Below, one piece after another: positions 26,320 to 35,107 of a stretch of 38,857 nucleotides of DNA (the stretch's first letter is position 1; each line of letters starts with the position of its first letter). Source of the DNA: DAOTVS01 sp034436375 (lineage in GTDB: Bacteria > Chloroflexota > Anaerolineae > SpSt-313); NCBI GenBank assembly GCA_034436375.1, contig DAOTVS010000327.1, forward strand, positions 1 through 38,857, written 5' to 3'. Below the pieces are notes generated by a model. It was not told where the DNA came from. It saw only the letters and a program-made list of their open reading frames with translations, and did no database searches. Made by a program: the position numbers and the translations under genes.

Positions 26320-26688
26320 CTACATTGACTGGCGCATGACGGGGCGGCTATGCTGGCGCCAGAGGTAGGCGATGATGCCGGCGACGGACACGGCTGAGCT
26401 GAGGGCAGCGCCGATGATAAAGCCCCGCCGATACCTGGGCGGGCGCTGCAGGATGACTCGCGGCGATGCTTTCTGACGTGCGACGGCGGCCAAGTCCCGA
26501 GCCAATTCGATGCGGAATTCCGGGGCTGGGGACACGGGTGCGAGAGCGCCTCGGAGCGCAGTCGCAAGTGCTTCCAGGTTGATGGTGCCTTCTCCATCGA
26601 GGGCTGGCCTGGCCGGTTCAGCGAATTGTCCCCTCCAGGTGCTGCTGGCCAATGAGAGGGAAATCCCGGCCCATTTCTTGGCTAACAC
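26320..26688 (-). CDS. Small single-pass membrane protein, unknown function
   Basis: About 122 aa, not recognised. It has a hydrophilic N-terminal part (residues 1-85, Ala/Leu-rich with a short Arg/Lys segment) and one clear TM helix near the C-terminus (FIIGAALSSAVSVAGIIAYLW), followed by a short basic tail. I choose a GTG start because GAGGAG lies 8 bases upstream, just after the sigma-factor stop 19 bases earlier. Position directly behind a sigma-factor gene suggests an anti-sigma or membrane-sensor role. However, there is no HxxxCxxC zinc anti-sigma motif, so that is inference only. Confidence 0.6.
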   Translation of the reverse strand: MLAKKWAGISLSLASSTWRGQFAEPARPALDGEGTINLEALATALRGALAPVSPAPEFRIELARDLAAVARQKASPRVILQRPPRYRRGFIIGAALSSAVSVAGIIAYLWRQHSRPVMRQSM

Positions 26689-26707
26689 GCTGCACACTCC
26701 TCGTCTG

Positions 26708-27265
26708 TCAGCTCTCTCGCTGCAGTTCCTCCTGCAGAGCTTGCAGGGTGCGGTGATAGAGCGATTTGATGGCTCCCTCACTGCGCCCCATGATCTGCCC
26801 GATTTCAGCATTAGACAGGCCATCGCTGAATTTGAGGATCAGCAACTGCTGCCGGTCGGGGCTCAGGCGGTGAATTGCCCGCCGCAGAGCCTCAGCCTGC
26901 TCGGCCGCTTCGGCGTGCTCATGAGGTGTGACCTGGCCAACCAGGGGCGAAATGCTATCGTCCAGAGCAATAGCCTGCCGTCGCGCGCGATCGCGGTGCC
27001 AATTGGCCACCAGGTTGTGAGCGATGCGATAGAGCCAGGCTGAGAAAGGCGCCCCTCGGTCTACATAGCGCTCGATATGTGACAGGGCCCGGTAAAAGGT
27101 ACGCGCCGTCAGGTCCTCTGCATCATGGTGGTTGCCTACCCGGTGGTATATATAATTGTAGATGCGGTCGACGTAGCGCTCGTAGAGCACGCCAAAGGCC
27201 AGTGGATCCTCTTGCGCTTGCCTGATGAGACCCTCTTCGTGGGCCCCCTCATCTGCCACTGTCAT
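26708..27265 (-). CDS. ECF-type RNA polymerase sigma factor
   Basis: About 185 aa with the two sigma-70 family domains of extracytoplasmic-function sigma factors. Region 2 (about 18-90) has LYERYVDRIYNYIYHRVGN, AEDLTARTFYRAL and APFSAWLYRIAHNLVANWHR. Region 4 (about 125-180) has LSPDRQQLLILKFSDGLSNAEIG and the helix-turn-helix MGRSEGAIKSLYHRTLQAL. The most family-like start is ATG (MTVADEG). The Shine-Dalgarno sequence there is poor, so a start a few codons away is possible. It is 62 bases downstream of degV and 19 bases upstream of the small membrane protein gene. Confidence 0.85.
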   Translation of the reverse strand: MTVADEGAHEEGLIRQAQEDPLAFGVLYERYVDRIYNYIYHRVGNHHDAEDLTARTFYRALSHIERYVDRGAPFSAWLYRIAHNLVANWHRDRARRQAIALDDSISPLVGQVTPHEHAEAAEQAEALRRAIHRLSPDRQQLLILKFSDGLSNAEIGQIMGRSEGAIKSLYHRTLQALQEELQRES

Positions 27266-27327
27266 CCCCAGGGGGTTCCCTTTCGCATTGGGTTCTCGTG
27301 TGCTAGAACCCTGAGATACGAGCCAGG

Positions 27328-28173
27328 TTACGCTTCGATGGGGCATGTTGCGATGCCCAGCACACCCGGGCCCGCATGTACGCCGACTGTCGGGCCGGCA
27401 TCGCCGACCAGCATATGCCGGCAATCGAAGCGGGCCTGCAGTGCCTGGCTCAGTTGGGCGGCTTCAATGGGGTTGTTGGTATGGGTCACGGCCGCCCACA
27501 CCGGCCGCCCAGCGCCGACCTTCTCCTCCATAACAGCCAGCATCCTCTCTACCGCTTTGGGCTTGGTGCGCACCTTTTCCATGGGCTCGATGCGACCATT
27601 CTCGATGCAGAGGAGCGGTTTTACCTTGAGCAAGGAACCGATCAGGGCTGCCGCGCCGCCAATACGGCCGCCGCGCTGCAGGAACTCTAGCGTATCGACG
27701 ACAAAGAATAGCCGCATTTGCGAGCGCATCCGCTCGAGCCGAGCCAGGATGGCCTCCATCGTCTGCCCTTCCTGGGCCATCTTGGCGGCCGCCATGGCCA
27801 GCAGCCCCTCGCCAACAGAGACGGACAGCGAGTTGAAGATATGGATGGAACGTGTGGGCAACATGTCCCGTGCCGCTTCGGCGGAAGATAATGTACCACT
27901 CATCAGGTGAGAGATCAAGACACACAGAACTTCGTCACCGCCGGCAGTGAGTTGATCGAAGACTTGCTGCAATTCGCCGGCTGAAGGCTGTGAAGTGGTG
28001 GGAAGCACACGATTGCTCTTGAGGCGCTCATAAAACTCGGTGCTATCCATATTCACCCCGTCAAGGTACGTCTCTTCACCAAAGAGCACCTTCATCGGCA
28101 CGAGATGGATGCCCAGCTGCTGAGCCAAATCGGGGGCAATGCTGGAAGCGCTATCAGCAACAATTCGGATCAT
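27328..28173 (-). CDS. DegV family fatty-acid-binding protein
   Basis: A 281-aa cytosolic protein of the DegV/FakB fold, which binds a fatty acid for presentation to a kinase (FakA) in bacteria where that is known. It starts MIRIVADSASSI, and has PTTSQPSAGELQQVF, VLISHLMSGTLSSA, DTLEFLQRGGRIGG and a C-terminal GPTVGVHAGPGVLG; all are standard. The ATG follows AGGAG. The same frame stays open about 135 codons upstream, but that part has no family similarity and would begin inside the promoter. It is the first gene of a unit with the sigma factor. No kinase partner is nearby. Confidence 0.92.
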   Translation of the reverse strand: MIRIVADSASSIAPDLAQQLGIHLVPMKVLFGEETYLDGVNMDSTEFYERLKSNRVLPTTSQPSAGELQQVFDQLTAGGDEVLCVLISHLMSGTLSSAEAARDMLPTRSIHIFNSLSVSVGEGLLAMAAAKMAQEGQTMEAILARLERMRSQMRLFFVVDTLEFLQRGGRIGGAAALIGSLLKVKPLLCIENGRIEPMEKVRTKPKAVERMLAVMEEKVGAGRPVWAAVTHTNNPIEAAQLSQALQARFDCRHMLVGDAGPTVGVHAGPGVLGIATCPIEA

Positions 28174-28492
28174 GGCACTTGCTCCTGTTTCCGGGCGATA
28201 GATACCCATGACGTTTGCAGGTAATAACACTCTCAGGTATCTACAGGCATGCTTTGTGGCGAGATTTGCCCAGATAGAATGGATATTTAAGGGAAGGTGG
28301 CCAAGAAAGTACGCGGTGGCCGCCGCACCTTGGCATGAAAGCGTTTTCAGCTTATCATAGCTGAGTTCATTGGCCTGAATGCCAGGCTGACCGCCGCGCA
28401 GCCGGGTAGCGTGCCACAAGGGCTTTGACTCTTGGCAGAGCGGTGCCGGGTCCTTGCCATACTCCTCAACCAGGAGAGCTGGAATGACGCTC
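28174..28492 (-). other. Long leader upstream of degV
   Basis: About 310 bases lie between the predicted promoter start and the degV ATG. The degV frame happens to stay open through it, but it lacks a ribosome-binding site and recognisable sequence. I see short inversions (GGTGCGGCGGCCACCGC) but no riboswitch consensus. Confidence 0.4.
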
Positions 28493-28521
28493 ATTCTACC
28501 GCGCTGCCCATGCGCTGTCAA
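28493..28521 (-). promoter_or_regulatory. Promoter of the degV-sigma unit
   Basis: A perfect TTGACA (28516-28521), a 17-base spacer and TAGAAT (28493-28498) on the minus strand. The match is as good as that of the ilv promoter. It would transcribe degV, the sigma gene and the small membrane protein gene. Confidence 0.7.
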
Positions 28522-28609
28522 AGCAGCGTAGCTCTGAACACAGTATGGGGTTCTAGCAATGAAGATTTGCGGCGAGGCTGTCACTCGTCCTTTGTCAAGG
28601 GAGGTTCTG

Positions 28610-29866
28610 TTGGAGCGTTCACGTCACAACTCGGATCGTGTTGTCATCACCGGCCTTGGCACCGTTTGCCCGTTGGGCTTGTCGACGGCAGAGACATGGG
28701 AATCTCTGCTGAGTGGCCGCTCGGCGGTGCGAAGCGTGGAGGATTTCTCCACTGAGGGCTTTCCATCTCGCATAGCTGCGCAGGTGCGAGGCTTTGACGC
28801 GACGAATTTCCTGGACCGCAAAGAAGTGCGTCGCATGGGGCGCTTTACGCAGTTGGCGATGGGGGCGTTGCACGAAGCGGTGGCCCAATCGGGCCTCAAG
28901 CTGGAGGCCGAGGACCCCACGCGTGTGGGGCTGCAGATCGGCACGGCTATCGGCGGAATCGCGGCGATCGAGGAGCAGGCACTGATTCTGCATGCCGAGG
29001 GCCCTCGGCGCCTGAATCCGACTATGGCGCCCACGGTGATCGTGAGCGCGGCTTCGTGCTATGTCGCCGTGCTCCTGGGCATCAAAGGGCCGACCAACTC
29101 TCCCGCCGCGGCCTGCGCGACTGGCGTGGTAGCCCTGGGTGATTCGCTGCGTTGGCTGCAGCGGGGCGATGTTGACGTGGTGCTGGCTGGTGGCACCGAT
29201 TCCGCCATCTCGCCCCTGGCCCTGGCTTCTTTTGGGCGCCTGGGGGCCCTTTCCGGGCGGAATGATGATCCGGAGCACGCTTGCCGCCCGTTTGACGTAG
29301 ATCGGGATGGCACTGTGCTGGGTGAGGGCGCTGCAGTGATGGTGTTGGAGACGGAGGCGCACGCTCGCAAGCGCGGCGCACCGATTCTGGCCGAGCTGGC
29401 AGGCTTTGGCTTCACCGAAGATGCTTTCCACATCACCGCGCCCGAGCCGGATGGCAGCGGCGCGGCCCGGGCCATGGCCCTGGCCTTGGCTGATGCCGGC
29501 ATCGGGCCCGATGAGGTGGATTACATCGTGCCCCATGCTACGGGCACACCGCTGAATGATACTTCGGAAACCCTGGCGATTCAGCGCGTCTTTGGCGAAC
29601 GGGCTGCGCGTATCCCTCTGAGCTCCAACAAGGGCGGCATGGGCCATACTCTAGGGGCGGCTGGAGCGATCTCGGCAGTGGTCGGGGTGGAATGCATCCA
29701 GCAGGGGCTGGTGCCGCCGACGGCGAACCTGATGAGGCCCGACCCCGCCTGCCCATTGGATCATGTGTTTCCTGAAAAGCGTGCGTTGCGAGTGGATACG
29801 GTGCTCATTAATGCCTTTGGTTTTGGCGGGCAGAACGGGTGCCTGGTGCTCAAGAGCTGGCGCTGA
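28610..29866 (+). CDS. fabF: FabF-like 3-oxoacyl-ACP synthase II
   Basis: A 418-aa thiolase-fold condensing enzyme that elongates acyl-ACP with malonyl-ACP. The opening is VVITGLGTVCPLGLS. The active-site Cys (about C169) is in SPAAACATGVVALGD, the first His (about H309) in VPHATGTPLND, Lys (341) and second His (346) in SNKGGMGHTLGAAG, and the C-terminal NAFGFGGQNG. The HATGT block replaces the usual HGTST, an unusual variant within an intact triad. I choose a TTG start because AAGGGAGG lies five bases upstream; an ATG 17 codons earlier has no such site. It is isolated from other fatty-acid genes, so it could also serve a specialised lipid or polyketide route. Confidence 0.88.
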   Translation: MERSRHNSDRVVITGLGTVCPLGLSTAETWESLLSGRSAVRSVEDFSTEGFPSRIAAQVRGFDATNFLDRKEVRRMGRFTQLAMGALHEAVAQSGLKLEAEDPTRVGLQIGTAIGGIAAIEEQALILHAEGPRRLNPTMAPTVIVSAASCYVAVLLGIKGPTNSPAAACATGVVALGDSLRWLQRGDVDVVLAGGTDSAISPLALASFGRLGALSGRNDDPEHACRPFDVDRDGTVLGEGAAVMVLETEAHARKRGAPILAELAGFGFTEDAFHITAPEPDGSGAARAMALALADAGIGPDEVDYIVPHATGTPLNDTSETLAIQRVFGERAARIPLSSNKGGMGHTLGAAGAISAVVGVECIQQGLVPPTANLMRPDPACPLDHVFPEKRALRVDTVLINAFGFGGQNGCLVLKSWR

Positions 29867-29897
29867 GCCGGGGTCTGATTGTCCCTGCAAAAATGCT

Positions 29898-29926
29898 TTG
29901 CCCCTGCAGCTGTTTTGTGCTAAACT
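29898..29926 (+). promoter_or_regulatory. Weak candidate promoter
   Basis: TTGCCC (29898-29903), a 17-base spacer and TAAACT (29921-29926), about 30 bases upstream of the next start codon. Each box matches at four of six positions. It is plausible because the gene needs a promoter and no terminator or operon link to fabF is evident. Confidence 0.35.
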
Positions 29927-29960
29927 ACCAGTTACGACATCGCCGACAGAGAGGACGAGC

Positions 29961-30620
29961 ATGAACCGCCGTACCCGGTACCTGCTGGTGTGTCTGTTGC
30001 TGCTAGGGATGTTGCCACTGGTGGCAGCACGGACTGTGCAGAACGAGCAGCCCGTGATCTCCAGCCCCGAGCCTAATACAACGGTGCGTGGGATTGTGGC
30101 GATCAGAGGGACTGCAACCATTGCCAATTTCCAGTTCTACAAAGTTGAGTTTGGTCGCGGCCCCAACCCGACCGAGTGGCATCTCATCGGAGCGACACAG
30201 TCTACGCCGGTGATCAACGGTGTTCTGGCGCAGTGGGATACGACTGGGTTGCCGGATGGCGCTTACACTCTGCGCCTGACGGTGGTTAAGAACGACGGGA
30301 ACTATATGGAATATCCTGTGCAGGGGCTCATCGTGGCTAACAAGCGCCCGACGGAAACGCCGACGAGCGCGACGCCGGAGCCGACGGCGACGCCCTTGCC
30401 GAAACTGCCAGGGCCGACGATGACGCTGGTGATTCTGCAGCCCACTGCCGCCCTGGCGCCGCCGACGCCTACACCGACTCCCGAGCGCCCGCTGAGCCGG
30501 GGCATCATTCCCAAGTTGCCCCTGGCGGAGTGGCGCGATGCGTTCGTCATGGGCGCCGGTACCATGCTGGCGATCTTTGCCGTGATAGGCATTGTTTTCG
30601 CCTTGCGGCGCATCCTGTAG
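29961..30620 (+). CDS. Secreted Ig-like protein with C-terminal membrane anchor
   Basis: A 219-aa surface protein. It has an N-terminal signal peptide (about 1-24, MNRRTRYLLVCLLLLGML), then one beta-sandwich-like domain (about 30-125) with ISSPEPNTTVRGIVAIRGTA, GPNPTEWHLIGA and TGLPDGAYTLRLTVV. This pattern is seen in bacterial Ig-like/fibronectin-like modules. A Pro/Thr-rich linker (about 130-180) follows, then one TM helix (MGAGTMLAIFAVIGIVFAL) with a basic end. The start is ATG with GAGAGGA upstream. Function unknown; probably an adhesion or envelope-structural protein displayed outside the cell. Confidence 0.82.
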   Translation: MNRRTRYLLVCLLLLGMLPLVAARTVQNEQPVISSPEPNTTVRGIVAIRGTATIANFQFYKVEFGRGPNPTEWHLIGATQSTPVINGVLAQWDTTGLPDGAYTLRLTVVKNDGNYMEYPVQGLIVANKRPTETPTSATPEPTATPLPKLPGPTMTLVILQPTAALAPPTPTPTPERPLSRGIIPKLPLAEWRDAFVMGAGTMLAIFAVIGIVFALRRIL

Positions 30621-30755
30621 AGACGCGCCGATGGCGCGGGCCGGTTGGCCAAGTGCGCTAATCGGCGGAATGCCGCCCACCGGGCCGTCTCTGCGGTGTG
30701 CTTTGTATATGGATCCTGATCTTTGAAGGGGCTAGTCCTTGCGATTAGCCCCTTC
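30621..30755 (+). terminator. Hairpin-rich gap, terminator at 30725-30755
   Basis: The gap begins with several small inversions (GCGCCGATGGCGC, GGCCGGTTGGCC, GGCGGAATGCCGCC, framed by GAGACG/CGTCTC). It ends with a perfect 10-bp stem GAAGGGGCTA/TAGCCCCTTC at 30725-30755, with an 11-base loop, followed by TGGTGTTG. The last hairpin resembles an intrinsic terminator with a poor U-tract. Confidence 0.55.
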
Positions 30756-30794
30756 TGGTGTTGCATTGATATCGTGCGCAGCTGGGAGGTGCTG

Positions 30795-31379
30795 GTGTTG
30801 ACGGGAGGGGAGCGGGCGCTGATTGTGGGGCTGGGGAACCCGGGCCCCGAATACGCCGATACGCGGCATAATGCAGGGTTCCAGTGTGTGACTCGCTTTG
30901 TCGAGCGCCATGGCCTGCGCTTTAGCTTTTATCGTTTTCGTGCTTCGCTGGCGGAGGGCGATATCTGCCAGCGGCGCGTGCTGGTGGCCCGGCCTCTTAC
31001 CTATATGAACGAGAGCGGGCAGGCAGTGCAGCCCTTGTTGCGCCATTATGGGATTGCCCCCGACAGGCTCCTGGTGGTCTATGATGACCTGGACCTGCCG
31101 TTAGGCAAGATTCGCCTGCGCGCCCGCGGGTCCAGCGGGGGGCACAAAGGGCTGGATTCGATCATACGCCAGACGGGGACGACCGAGTTTCCCCGGCTGC
31201 GGCTGGGGATCGGCCGGCCCCCCTTTGGCGACCCGATCGATTATGTGCTCGAGGACTGGCGCCCCGTCGAGCGACAGATTATGGATGAAACCATGGATCG
31301 GGCGTGCGAGGCGATCGACTGCTTCCTGCAGGCGGGTATTGTGGCGGCGATGAACCGGTATAACGGAGATGAACCATGA
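30795..31379 (+). CDS. pth: Peptidyl-tRNA hydrolase
   Basis: About 194 aa. It releases peptides from peptidyl-tRNA dropped by ribosomes. Catalytic-region marks are IVGLGNPGPEYADTRHN (with the conserved Asn and His), RPLTYMNESGQAVQPLL, and DDLDLPLGKIRLRARGSSGG. The GGHKGLDSI block has Lys where E. coli has Asn, a common variant. The start is GTG or the TTG one codon later; GGGAGG lies five or eight bases upstream. Its TGA overlaps the mfd ATG by four bases (ATGA). The family is usually 185-200 aa. Confidence 0.93.
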   Translation: MLTGGERALIVGLGNPGPEYADTRHNAGFQCVTRFVERHGLRFSFYRFRASLAEGDICQRRVLVARPLTYMNESGQAVQPLLRHYGIAPDRLLVVYDDLDLPLGKIRLRARGSSGGHKGLDSIIRQTGTTEFPRLRLGIGRPPFGDPIDYVLEDWRPVERQIMDETMDRACEAIDCFLQAGIVAAMNRYNGDEP

Positions 31380-34300
31380 GATTGACGGGCCTGTTGCCCA
31401 TATTAGAGGCGCTGCCTGCAATGCAGCGACAGATCGAGAAACTGCAAGAGCGCGCTGGCCTCTCTATCCACAGCTATGCCCTGGGGGCGCCAGAGGCGTC
31501 GCGGCCGGCGATTGTGGCCACGCTGGCCCGCCATTGGCCCGGCCCGGTCGTCTGGCTGACTGCCGGGCCGGAGCGAGCGCGGGCGGTAGCCGACGAGCTG
31601 GGCGCCTGGACGGGCGAGCCCGAACGCGTCTGTCATTTCCCGCCTCCAGATGCGCTCTTTTATGATCGCACTCCCTGGGAGCCCGAGATTGTCCACCAGC
31701 GTATTGCGCTGCTCTCATGGCTGGCAAGTATGGCCCCGAGAGACTCAAGCTCTCAAACAAGTGGGGATTTCCCCCTGGTGGTGGCGCCGGTCTGGGCGCT
31801 GATGGTCAAGACTGTGCCGCCCAGCTTGCTGCGCGGGAGCATCCGTGCCCTCAAGGTGGGGCAATTCCGGCCCCCGGCTGATCTGGCGGCGGCATGGCTG
31901 CGCTTTGGCTACCAGCCGGTTAGCGTGGTGGAGGAGCCGGGCACCTTTAGCCTGCGCGGCGGCATTGTGGATGTATTCCCCCCCAACCTGGAGCAGCCGG
32001 TGCGCATCGAGTATTTCGGTGATGAGATCGATAGCCTGCGCACCTTTGATCCGGCCACTCAACGTTCGGGGGCTAACGTCGAATCGGTAATGGTGATGCC
32101 GGCCAGCGAGGCGTTGATGGGCCAGGGGCCGCGGGCGGCAGCGGCGGTGCGGCAGTTGGCCTGGGGAGGATTGCCAGCAGCTACTGTGCAGCGCTTCCAG
32201 CGCGATCTGGAGCGCCTGGATGCGGGTGAGGCCTTTAGGGGCATGGAGTTTTACCTGCCTTACCTCTACCCCCAGCCGGCTTCGCTGCTCGACTATCTGG
32301 ATGAGCGTGCGCTCCTGGTGATGGATGATCTCCTGGCCGTGCAAACGGAGGCGCAGGCGCTGGTTGCGCAGGCCGCCGACTTGAGCGCCAAGCAGGCGAT
32401 GGATGGTGAGTTGCCCGCTGAATGGCTGCCGCCCTACTTTGAGTGGAGCGATCTGGCCGGGCGCCTGGCACGGATAGCTGGCCTTAGCCTGGGTTACGAT
32501 GTGGCGCCGGAAGCACTGGCCCTGGGGGAGGAAAGCTTCCAGCCGGGCCTGCGTTACGGTGGGCGCATGTCTCAGGCGCTGGATGATATCCAGCGCCTGC
32601 TCAAGGCGGGGGGGCGCGCCGTCATTGTGAGCCGGCAGACCCCGCGCCTGCGCGAGCTGCTGAGCGACCTGCATGCTCAAGTGCGCCCAGTGGAGGAGAT
32701 TGTGCAGACACCGGCGCCAGGGAGCCTGACGTTGGTGCAGGGCTCACTGGTCGAGGGGTGGTCTTTGCCGGGTGAGCAGATGAGCATCCTCACCGATGCC
32801 GAGCTCTACGGTTGGCGGCGCACGCAGCCGCGCCGCCAGCGCCGGGCACGTACAGTATCACCCGAGGCTTTCTTTTCCGACCTGAGCGAGGGCGAGTATG
32901 TGGTGCACATGGACCACGGGATCGGCATCTACCGGGGCATGGTGCGCAAGATGGCCGGCGACGTGGAGCGGGAGTACCTGGAGCTGGAGTATGAAGGCGG
33001 CGACCGCCTGTTTGTGCCCGTGCAGCAGGTGGACCTGCTCAGCCGTTATATGGGGGCCGAGGGGCATGAGGTGACCCTGCAGCGCCTGGGCACGGCCGAT
33101 TGGGCGCAGATCAAGGCGCGGACACGCAAAGCGGTGGAAGCCCTGGCGCGGGATACGCTGGAGCTCTATGCGGCGCGTGAGGTGGTGCCGGGGCATGCCT
33201 TTGCTCGCGATACCCAGTGGCAGGTCGAACTGGAGGCCTCCTTCCCTTATGAGGAAACACAGGACCAGATGCGCGCCCTGGCTGAGGTCAAGAGCGATAT
33301 GGAGCGAGCCAAGCCCATGGACCGCCTGATCTGCGGCGACGTGGGCTATGGCAAGACGGAGGTGGCCCTGCGTGCGGCTTTCAAAGCCGTGATGGACGGC
33401 CGGCAGGTGGCGGTGCTGGTGCCGACGACCGTATTGGCGCAGCAGCACTTTTATACCTTTGAGGAGCGCATGCGCGCCTTTCCGGTGCGCGTGGACATGC
33501 TCAGCCGCTTCCGCACGCGCGAGGAGCAAAAGGCGATCCTGGAGGATCTGCAGGAGGGCAAGGTTGACATTATCATTGGCACGCACCGGCTCATCCAGAA
33601 GGACGTCAAGTTCAAGAACCTGGGGCTGGTGATCATCGATGAGGAACAGCGCTTTGGCGTGGGCCACAAGGAGCGGCTCAAACAGCTGCGGCGCGAGGTC
33701 GATGTGCTGACCATGACGGCCACGCCCATTCCGCGCACCCTCCATATGGCGTTGACCGGTGTGCGCGACATGAGCACCATCAACACGCCACCGGAGGACC
33801 GCCTGCCGGTGCGCACGCAAGTGCTGGAATACGATGACGGCATGATCCGCCAGGCCATCCTGCGCGAGCTGGACCGCGGAGGCCAGGTCTTTTTCGTGCA
33901 CAACCGGGTGCAGGGCATCTATCAGATCGCCCATCATCTGCAGCAGCTGGTGCCCGAGGCCAGTTTTGTAGTGGGCCACGGGCAGATGGATGAGGGCGAC
34001 CTGGCACGAGTAATGCTCGACTTTTCGGCCGGGCGCTATGATGTGCTGGTCTGCACGACCATCATCGAGAGCGGGCTCGACATTCCCAACGTCAATACGA
34101 TCATCATCAATCGCGCGGACCGCTTTGGCCTGGCGCAGCTCTATCAGCTGCGCGGGCGTGTAGGCCGCAGCTCGACGCGCGCCTATGCCTATCTGCTCTA
34201 CAACAAGCATCAGCAGCTCACTCCAGTGGCGCAAAAGCGCCTGGAGACTCTGCTCGAGGCGAGTGACCTGGGGGCGGGGTTCCAGATTGCTATGCGCGAT

Positions 34301-34906
34301 CTCGAGATCCGCGGCGCGGGTGAGATGCTGGGCCCGGAGCAGCATGGGCATATTGCGGCGGTAGGGTTTGACCTTTACTGCCGCATGCTCGGCCAGGCCG
34401 TGCAGCGGCTCAAGGCTGAGATGAGCGGCGGAGCGGCGGCGCCGGCGAACCTGCCGGCGGCCGAGGGTGGCCCGTCGGTCGATCTGCCACTGTCGGCGCA
34501 CCTGCCCGAGAGCTATGTGACCGATCAGGGCCTGCGCCTGCGGCTGTATCGCCGCCTGGCCGATCTGCGCCAGCCGGAGGAGATCGACACCCTCGCGCAG
34601 GAATTGGAGGACCGCTTCGGCCCGCCGCCGGCGCCAGTGCAGAACCTGCTCTACCTGCTGCGGCTCAAGGCGCTGGCTGCCCAGGCGGGGGTCAGCGCCG
34701 TGGCTAGCGAGGACCGGCTCGTCGTCCTCCGCTTCCCGGACTTGCTGCCGCCCATGGTCGTGCAGCAGGCCAGGCGGTTCGGCGCCAGGGTCACTATTGG
34801 CCGCAACCGGCTCTCCATTGAGCGCGGCGAAAAGTGGAAAGAGCTGCTGCTGGCCGTGCTGATGCTCCTCGCGCAGACGGCGAAAGTGCAGGCCGTGGCG
34901 GCATGA
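31376..34906 (+). CDS. mfd: Transcription-repair coupling factor
   Basis: A 1176-aa SF2 translocase that removes RNA polymerase stalled at DNA lesions and recruits UvrA. The N-terminal UvrB-like module (to about 400) has FRGGIVDVF-like FSLRGGIVDVFPPN and PVRIEYFGDEID. The RNA-polymerase-interacting domain follows (about 495-570: GEYVVHMDHGIGIYRG, DRLFVPVQQVDLLSRY). Walker A is GDVGYGKT (654-661), the DEEQ box is at 755-758, and the helicase C half contains ATPIPRTLHMALTG and QLRGRVGRSSTRAYAYLLY. The C-terminal TRCF/D7 domain ends at about 1150. The start is an ATG overlapping the pth stop, with GGAG upstream. All domains are present at the usual family length. Confidence 0.96.
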   Translation: MRLTGLLPILEALPAMQRQIEKLQERAGLSIHSYALGAPEASRPAIVATLARHWPGPVVWLTAGPERARAVADELGAWTGEPERVCHFPPPDALFYDRTPWEPEIVHQRIALLSWLASMAPRDSSSQTSGDFPLVVAPVWALMVKTVPPSLLRGSIRALKVGQFRPPADLAAAWLRFGYQPVSVVEEPGTFSLRGGIVDVFPPNLEQPVRIEYFGDEIDSLRTFDPATQRSGANVESVMVMPASEALMGQGPRAAAAVRQLAWGGLPAATVQRFQRDLERLDAGEAFRGMEFYLPYLYPQPASLLDYLDERALLVMDDLLAVQTEAQALVAQAADLSAKQAMDGELPAEWLPPYFEWSDLAGRLARIAGLSLGYDVAPEALALGEESFQPGLRYGGRMSQALDDIQRLLKAGGRAVIVSRQTPRLRELLSDLHAQVRPVEEIVQTPAPGSLTLVQGSLVEGWSLPGEQMSILTDAELYGWRRTQPRRQRRARTVSPEAFFSDLSEGEYVVHMDHGIGIYRGMVRKMAGDVEREYLELEYEGGDRLFVPVQQVDLLSRYMGAEGHEVTLQRLGTADWAQIKARTRKAVEALARDTLELYAAREVVPGHAFARDTQWQVELEASFPYEETQDQMRALAEVKSDMERAKPMDRLICGDVGYGKTEVALRAAFKAVMDGRQVAVLVPTTVLAQQHFYTFEERMRAFPVRVDMLSRFRTREEQKAILEDLQEGKVDIIIGTHRLIQKDVKFKNLGLVIIDEEQRFGVGHKERLKQLRREVDVLTMTATPIPRTLHMALTGVRDMSTINTPPEDRLPVRTQVLEYDDGMIRQAILRELDRGGQVFFVHNRVQGIYQIAHHLQQLVPEASFVVGHGQMDEGDLARVMLDFSAGRYDVLVCTTIIESGLDIPNVNTIIINRADRFGLAQLYQLRGRVGRSSTRAYAYLLYNKHQQLTPVAQKRLETLLEASDLGAGFQIAMRDLEIRGAGEMLGPEQHGHIAAVGFDLYCRMLGQAVQRLKAEMSGGAAAPANLPAAEGGPSVDLPLSAHLPESYVTDQGLRLRLYRRLADLRQPEEIDTLAQELEDRFGPPPAPVQNLLYLLRLKALAAQAGVSAVASEDRLVVLRFPDLLPPMVVQQARRFGARVTIGRNRLSIERGEKWKELLLAVLMLLAQTAKVQAVAA

Positions 34907-35107
34907 AAGGTATCCATCCACGCCCACGTCACCGTGTCGGCAGGCGAGGAGGAAGGGGCGGCCTATGGCGGGCACCTGATCGAGGGCTGCACCGTCTTTT
35001 CCCTGGCCGAGATCGCCATCGCCGAGCTGGAAGGCGTGACGATGACCCGCGAGTATGATGAGGCGACGAAGGGGCCGCAGCTCTTTGCCAAATCATCGAG
35101 CTTGTAG
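34907..35107 (+). pseudogene. 5'-truncated DUF296 (PPC-domain) gene fragment
   Basis: About 66 codons, open up to a TAG, read as C-terminal DUF296/PPC domain sequence: SIHAHVTVSAGEEEGAAYGG, HLIEGCTVFSLAEIAIAEL, EGVTMTREYDEATKGPQLF. The His-rich strand HAHV and GGHLIEG are characteristic of that family, and the first half of the roughly 130-aa domain is missing. It begins immediately after the mfd TGA and in the same frame, with no start codon or ribosome-binding site of its own before the domain. Its last codons overlap the hairpin at 35101. It looks like the remnant of a gene lost to a deletion that reached the mfd end. I am fairly sure of the family, less sure that it is wholly untranslated. 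Confidence 0.65.

Noticed and set aside
28174..28584. N-terminal extension of DegV by about 135 codons
   Set aside because: In frame but without ribosome-binding site or family similarity; it would start upstream of the predicted promoter, and normal DegV length fits the ATG at 28173.
32858..34975. 705-codon minus-strand open frame antisense to mfd
   Set aside because: Composition (His/Gln/Arg/Leu) and exact mirroring of mfd codons mark it as a shadow; no ribosome-binding site or family similarity.
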